A stretch of DNA of 41,293 nt from Acidobacteriota bacterium (GTDB lineage: Bacteria; Acidobacteriota; Terriglobia; Terriglobales; Acidobacteriaceae). Location of the stretch: contig JABCZL010000028.1 in the NCBI GenBank assembly GCA_013289685.1, forward strand, positions 1 to 41,293. Direction: 5' to 3'. A program made the position numbers and the translations under genes. Each line of letters starts with the position of its first letter. Position 1 is the first letter of the stretch. Under the pieces are notes generated by a model, which saw only the letters and a program-made list of their open reading frames with translations, ran no database searches and was not told where the DNA came from. Positions 40,952 to 41,293 of this stretch are shown here, in pieces.

Positions 40952-41293
40952 CTATCTGGCAACCCCTTCTACCACTGTGTTGTTCTTGTCGATGGTGATT
41001 CTTCTCGCACGACCGAGGTCGGCAATCCGTATGTTTTGGAGCGGAATCTCAAGGTCTGCGGTGATGGCGCGGCCACCAGTGAGGAGGGCGATGTCCTGCA
41101 ACAGGCTCTTGCGTCGCTCCCCGACGCCGGGCGTGCTGACGGCCACGACTTGCAGCGGGCCGCGGATCTTGTTCACGACCAGCGCAGCCAGCGCCTCGCC
41201 CTCAACATCCTCCGCAATAATGAGCAGGGGACTGCCAGTCCCTGTGATTTGCTCCAGTAGTGGGAGCAGGTCTTTTTTCGAGGTGATCTTATT
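40952..41293 (-). pseudogene. groEL: GroEL chaperonin fragment, C-terminally truncated
   Basis: The frame is open from the window edge and reads 113 residues of GroEL: LLPLLEQITGTGSPLLIIAE, DVEGEALAALVVNKIRG, STPGVGERRKSLLQDIALLT, and LGRARRITIDKNNTVVEG before TAG. This corresponds to about residues 224-338 of E. coli GroEL, the later apical domain. The returning intermediate domain and the second half of the ATP-binding equatorial domain (another ~200 residues, including the catalytic Asp) are missing; the following bases in all frames do not encode them. Changes at conserved places (STPGVGERR for KAPGFGDRR) suggest relaxed selection. The upstream part is outside the window. Confidence 0.85.

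Overview
The window looks like chromosomal DNA of an acidobacterium (Acidobacteriota, Terriglobia/Koribacter-like). This is inferred from gene families typical of that phylum: a VWA protein of the acidobacterial VWFA-related type, a GloVer-repeat secreted protein, a DUF5666-type exported protein, a secreted protein with an LPDAPSSVQ motif, and many large exported TPR proteins. No rRNA or complete tRNA gene was seen, so the taxon is an inference from protein content only.

Layout. (1) 3-5255, + strand: a run of small metabolic and stress genes: the tail of a PRISE-like SDR, an FAD/NAD(P) oxidoreductase, a classical SDR, a DUF427 protein, a SnoaL/NTF2-like protein, an RsbW-like HATPase, a divergent DisA_N (diadenylate cyclase) protein and a small Cys/His protein. 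(2) 5307-9628: a decaying region. It holds a luciferase-like monooxygenase gene with two compensating single-base frameshifts, a scar encoding the last 21 residues of an SDR, a membrane-protein fragment, an intact NAD(P)H-binding protein, and the remains of an integrated element. Those remains are the 3' end of a tRNA (Ser-like), a tyrosine-integrase C-terminus, helically phased short repeats, and a ~140-bp direct repeat at 520-bp offset. About 1.5 kb here has no recognisable gene. (3) 9629-11614: two regulators, a NarL/FixJ response regulator and an ECF sigma factor, pointing away from each other. (4) 11986-34382: a large envelope/polysaccharide locus. It contains a 1402-residue TPR plus beta-barrel outer-membrane protein (BcsC/PelB-like), a GT4 glycosyltransferase, a PF10131-like multi-pass membrane protein, three exported unknowns joined to it by ATGA overlaps, a DPM-type GT2, a secreted GH99/WbsX-like hydrolase, a flippase fused to a ParB/sulfiredoxin-like domain, a STAS-domain fusion protein, a thymidylate-kinase-like P-loop protein, two homologous secreted lectin-like proteins, a DUF5666 protein, a TPR protein and a nucleotidyltransferase. 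(5) 34464-41293: a very small zinc-ribbon protein missed by length cut-offs, several secreted proteins (VWA, GloVer repeats, phosphoesterase lipoprotein, LPDAPSSVQ protein), and a GroEL fragment that stops after the apical domain.

How it may work. The locus in (4) joins elements of synthase-dependent export (TPR plus outer-membrane barrel plus periplasmic-type hydrolase) with a lipid-linked route (polyprenyl-phosphate GT2 plus Wzx-like flippase). Nothing like a Wzy polymerase or a WbaP-type priming transferase was recognised, so the polymerisation step may be done by the PF10131-like protein or encoded elsewhere. I regard this locus, especially the flippase-ParB/Srx fusion and the translationally coupled exported trio, as the best candidate here for an undescribed system. 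All functional statements rest on reading motifs by eye; no database search was run.
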